Shown here: one piece after another, positions 4,020-6,060 of the stretch | Position numbering within the stretch: position 1 is the first letter of the stretch | Layout of the letters: each line of letters begins with the position of its first letter | The notes under the pieces: model-generated | Told to the model about the DNA's origin: nothing | Database searches by the model: none | What the model saw: only the letters and a program-made list of their open reading frames with translations | Assembly (NCBI GenBank): GCA_946478915.1 | Contig: CAMLER010000336.1 | Coordinates: 1-6,060, forward strand | Direction: 5' to 3' | Origin: an uncultured Chryseolinea sp. | GTDB taxonomy: Bacteria; Bacteroidota; Bacteroidia; Cytophagales; Cyclobacteriaceae | DNA: 6,060 nt | Translations under genes and position numbers: made by a program

Positions 4020-6060
4020 TGGTACCAGAACAACCTTACCGATTTTTTCGACGATCTTGTCCTTGATGTAAATCATCATCTTATAGATGTAGACTCCCCC
4101 GGGAAGCTTATTGCCACCCTGATCCGTGCCGTCCCACATGAGGAGGTTTGTACCCACGTGGAAAGGTACTTCGCTATAGTTCCCATAGTGCGTCACTAAC
4201 TTACCGTTCGCTGTAATAACCTGCATATCAAAGGCATCTGGAACATTGTCGCCGGTGATAACAATCTTAAAATACAAACTGGTTGAGAAGGGATTGGGGT
4301 ATGGATCGGAAATGGTAAGTGAAGTTTCATTCTTGACAGTGAACTGAATCTGATATGGGACGGTACCGCTAGAATTATTTTTTCCATCTTTCGCTTCCAC
4401 GCGCAAAGTATAAACGCCATCGACTAGCCCAGACGGTTGAAATTCTATGGCGAAGGGGGTGGTTTCCGTCGCTGCATGCCACTGGACCTGAGGACTCGAG
4501 AGGGAGACAGGAAGAAGCGCGCACGGTTCAGAAGCGCAAGGCGGCGCAAGAAAAAGCTTCATTCCCGAAGTATCAATTTTCAGAATATGCTTATTCTCAT
4601 CAAAGACCTTGATGACAATCAATGGGCTGGAAGTAACAAAGTCCCTGTTCTCGATATATCGTCCGTCGACGGATACGTCCAATACAGGCTTAATAGTTTC
4701 CTCTTCTACCAGAACGTAGTCGCGCAGCTGCAAGAGGTTATTGTCATAGTATTGTTCCGGTACTTTTTTTGGATTGACATAGACTTGAACATCATTGAGC
4801 CCTGCCTTACCAAGCGTATTCAGCGATAATGAAAACCTTGTTGTATCGCCGGGAAGTGGTGCTTTTATCCTGATCAATCCGGGCTCAGAAACCCGAAGCG
4901 TTTGATTGAAAAATTCAGTGTGCACTTGCAATGAATCAGGGAAAGGTTTATCGGTGATATTTACAAAGTTGTATTCACCAATCCACTGCTCGCCTTCGTT
5001 AATGGTCTGCGGTTCAACGGAGCCGTCGAAAACCAGAAGACCATCAGGGACCGGGGTAAATGCGACAATCCAGTTTTGAAGCTGGCTTGCCGTAAGGTCT
5101 TGCTCATCTTCGACCTTAAAAAAAATCTTCAAATATGGGAAGGCATTTGCTTCAATGCCTGACAAATCCTGGTAACCTGTTACGTCGTTTAATAACATCT
5201 CTTCTTCCCCCGTAAAGCGCACGCCAATAATATCAAAGGATACCTGGTCCGTTGTGTTTACTTCGCGTGATTTTGAACTTAGCGATTGCCAGCTCAAGGC
5301 GGGGCCGATCAAGGTTGAGGTCATTTCGCCCGACGAGTAGCGTCCGGTCACTGTCCGATCTACATTCAATTCCTGAATCTCTGCAGGGGTCCCGGAACTT
5401 TTTACTATTGTAGCGGAGCCGGGCGCTAATCCTTTTCGTGCAAAGATTACAACGGGTTCGCCAGGCGTCAATCCATCGATCTGAGCAACAGAAAGCCCCA
5501 ATTCACCCAATTTACTTTTGGCTGCCGCGGGCCACGCGCTGTATTGCGCATCTCCAATGCTAAACATTACCACTGAGTCTCCTTCTTGAACATTATTGAC
5601 AAATTGGATCATGTCGAACCCGTCGCCGGTGACCATATCGCCCGGCACATAATTGTTGATGATCCACGGCTCACGGCCACAGGCCCTGTTTGCACGGTTA
5701 TACCACTTGAATTTGACGCCTATATATGGTGTTGCCGAATTCTTGTCGAATGCAATCAGATTTATCGAGTTATCGCGGCAAATAAATCCTTGCTGTGTCA
5801 GGTTAAATTCTTCGTTGTTAACCTTGATACTGACATCGGTGTTCAATGCGGGATGGTTAGACCCGTATGTCCGAATATCGATATCAGTAACGGTTTCCTG
5901 AAATTTAAGGCGCCTTATGGCAGCATCCTGAACCAATCCTAGTGTCTCATCCTTTAAAAACTGAGGAAAATGAACCTGCGCCCACCCCTCAGGGCCATCT
6001 GGGATAAAGGTAAATGAGCTTTCGTTCCATTCCGTACTTTCGTTTTGCATGGGCTGAGCC
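4017..6060 (-). CDS. PorU2-like / C25-peptidase-type T9SS surface protein, C-terminal part (5' end outside window)
   Basis: The C-terminal 680 residues of a larger secreted protein are visible; the frame is open through base 6060, so the Met at 6050 is internal. Numbering from that Met, domains appear as follows. Residues 10-85 form a beta-rich, jelly-roll-like module. Residues about 86-206 resemble the ILEI/FAM3 fold (ICRDNSINLIAFDK, MIQFVNNVQEGDSVVMFSIGD, GEPVVIFARKG), with Cys91 and Cys124 a possible disulfide. A CARDB-like domain (about 340-450) ends in YVNPKKVPEQYYDNN. An Ig-like domain (about 455-572) has Cys505/Cys510. The end (about 578-677) is a type IX secretion sorting domain with YPNPF, LLMWDGTDQGGNKLPGGVYIY and terminal KVVLVP. 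This order resembles proteins annotated in Cytophagales as sortase PorU2, whose C25 peptidase domain would lie upstream, unseen here. The protein is expected outside the cell or on the outer membrane. T9SS cargo status is strong; the PorU2 identity is by resemblance. Confidence 0.75.
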   Translation of the reverse strand, partial: AQPMQNESTEWNESSFTFIPDGPEGWAQVHFPQFLKDETLGLVQDAAIRRLKFQETVTDIDIRTYGSNHPALNTDVSIKVNNEEFNLTQQGFICRDNSINLIAFDKNSATPYIGVKFKWYNRANRACGREPWIINNYVPGDMVTGDGFDMIQFVNNVQEGDSVVMFSIGDAQYSAWPAAAKSKLGELGLSVAQIDGLTPGEPVVIFARKGLAPGSATIVKSSGTPAEIQELNVDRTVTGRYSSGEMTSTLIGPALSWQSLSSKSREVNTTDQVSFDIIGVRFTGEEEMLLNDVTGYQDLSGIEANAFPYLKIFFKVEDEQDLTASQLQNWIVAFTPVPDGLLVFDGSVEPQTINEGEQWIGEYNFVNITDKPFPDSLQVHTEFFNQTLRVSEPGLIRIKAPLPGDTTRFSLSLNTLGKAGLNDVQVYVNPKKVPEQYYDNNLLQLRDYVLVEEETIKPVLDVSVDGRYIENRDFVTSSPLIVIKVFDENKHILKIDTSGMKLFLAPPCASEPCALLPVSLSSPQVQWHAATETTPFAIEFQPSGLVDGVYTLRVEAKDGKNNSSGTVPYQIQFTVKNETSLTISDPYPNPFSTSLYFKIVITGDNVPDAFDMQVITANGKLVTHYGNYSEVPFHVGTNLLMWDGTDQGGNKLPGGVYIYKMMIYIKDKIVEKIGKVVLVP

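Noticed and set aside
4437..4829. Plus-strand open frame of 130 codons opposite the large T9SS gene
   Set aside because: Its Arg-rich product without domain features lies opposite the Ig-like and CARDB-like regions; a shadow frame.
6048..6050. Met codon at 6050 as the true start of the large minus-strand gene
   Set aside because: The frame stays open upstream to the window edge (codons for Ala-Gln-Pro precede it), there is no signal peptide after this Met, and T9SS cargo needs one; the real start lies outside.

Overview
The window looks like chromosomal DNA of a member of the Bacteroidota, most likely close to the Cytophagales. Four things point there: an argG-argC pair with a family-specific GNAT acetyltransferase just upstream; a very large secreted protein ending in a type IX secretion (Por) sorting domain and resembling PorU2-type proteins; the lack of clear Shine-Dalgarno sequences before the starts; and one TAnnTTTG-type promoter element. 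This assignment is inferred from gene content, not from a marker gene.

Left part (1-3183, all minus strand, so read from right to left): a GNAT-family N-acetyltransferase with a TTG start (3183-2395), a 95-bp gap holding a strong hairpin, argG (argininosuccinate synthase, 2299-1091), argC (N-acyl-gamma-glutamyl-phosphate reductase, 1094-123, overlapping argG by 4 bp as ATGA), a 64-bp gap with degenerate 7-bp repeats, and the first 19 codons of a four-helix-bundle (23S rRNA intervening-sequence protein) gene running off the left edge (58-1). The block reads as the start of an arginine biosynthesis operon. The GNAT enzyme is a good candidate for the first step (acylation of glutamate), ArgC does the third step, and ArgG makes argininosuccinate late in the pathway. 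The remaining arg genes would be expected beyond the left edge, after the four-helix-bundle gene.

Middle (3184-3636): a 453-bp non-coding spacer between divergent genes. It is unusually rich in short perfect hairpins, with four between 3292 and 3386 and two between 3513 and 3554. It also carries a 15-bp palindrome at 3242-3256 and, near its right end, a TATCTTTG promoter-like element.

Right part: a small plus-strand gene (3637-4008) for an uncharacterised protein with one N-terminal membrane anchor and a beta-rich, possibly OB-like domain. It converges, with only 8 bp between the stops, on a large minus-strand gene (6060-4017) that enters from the right edge. The visible C-terminal 680 residues of that gene are a chain of extracellular beta domains (ILEI/FAM3-like, CARDB-like, Ig-like) ending in a T9SS sorting domain. 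By resemblance it is the C-terminal half of a PorU2-type (C25 peptidase-like) surface protein. No tRNA, rRNA, CRISPR array or insertion sequence was recognised.
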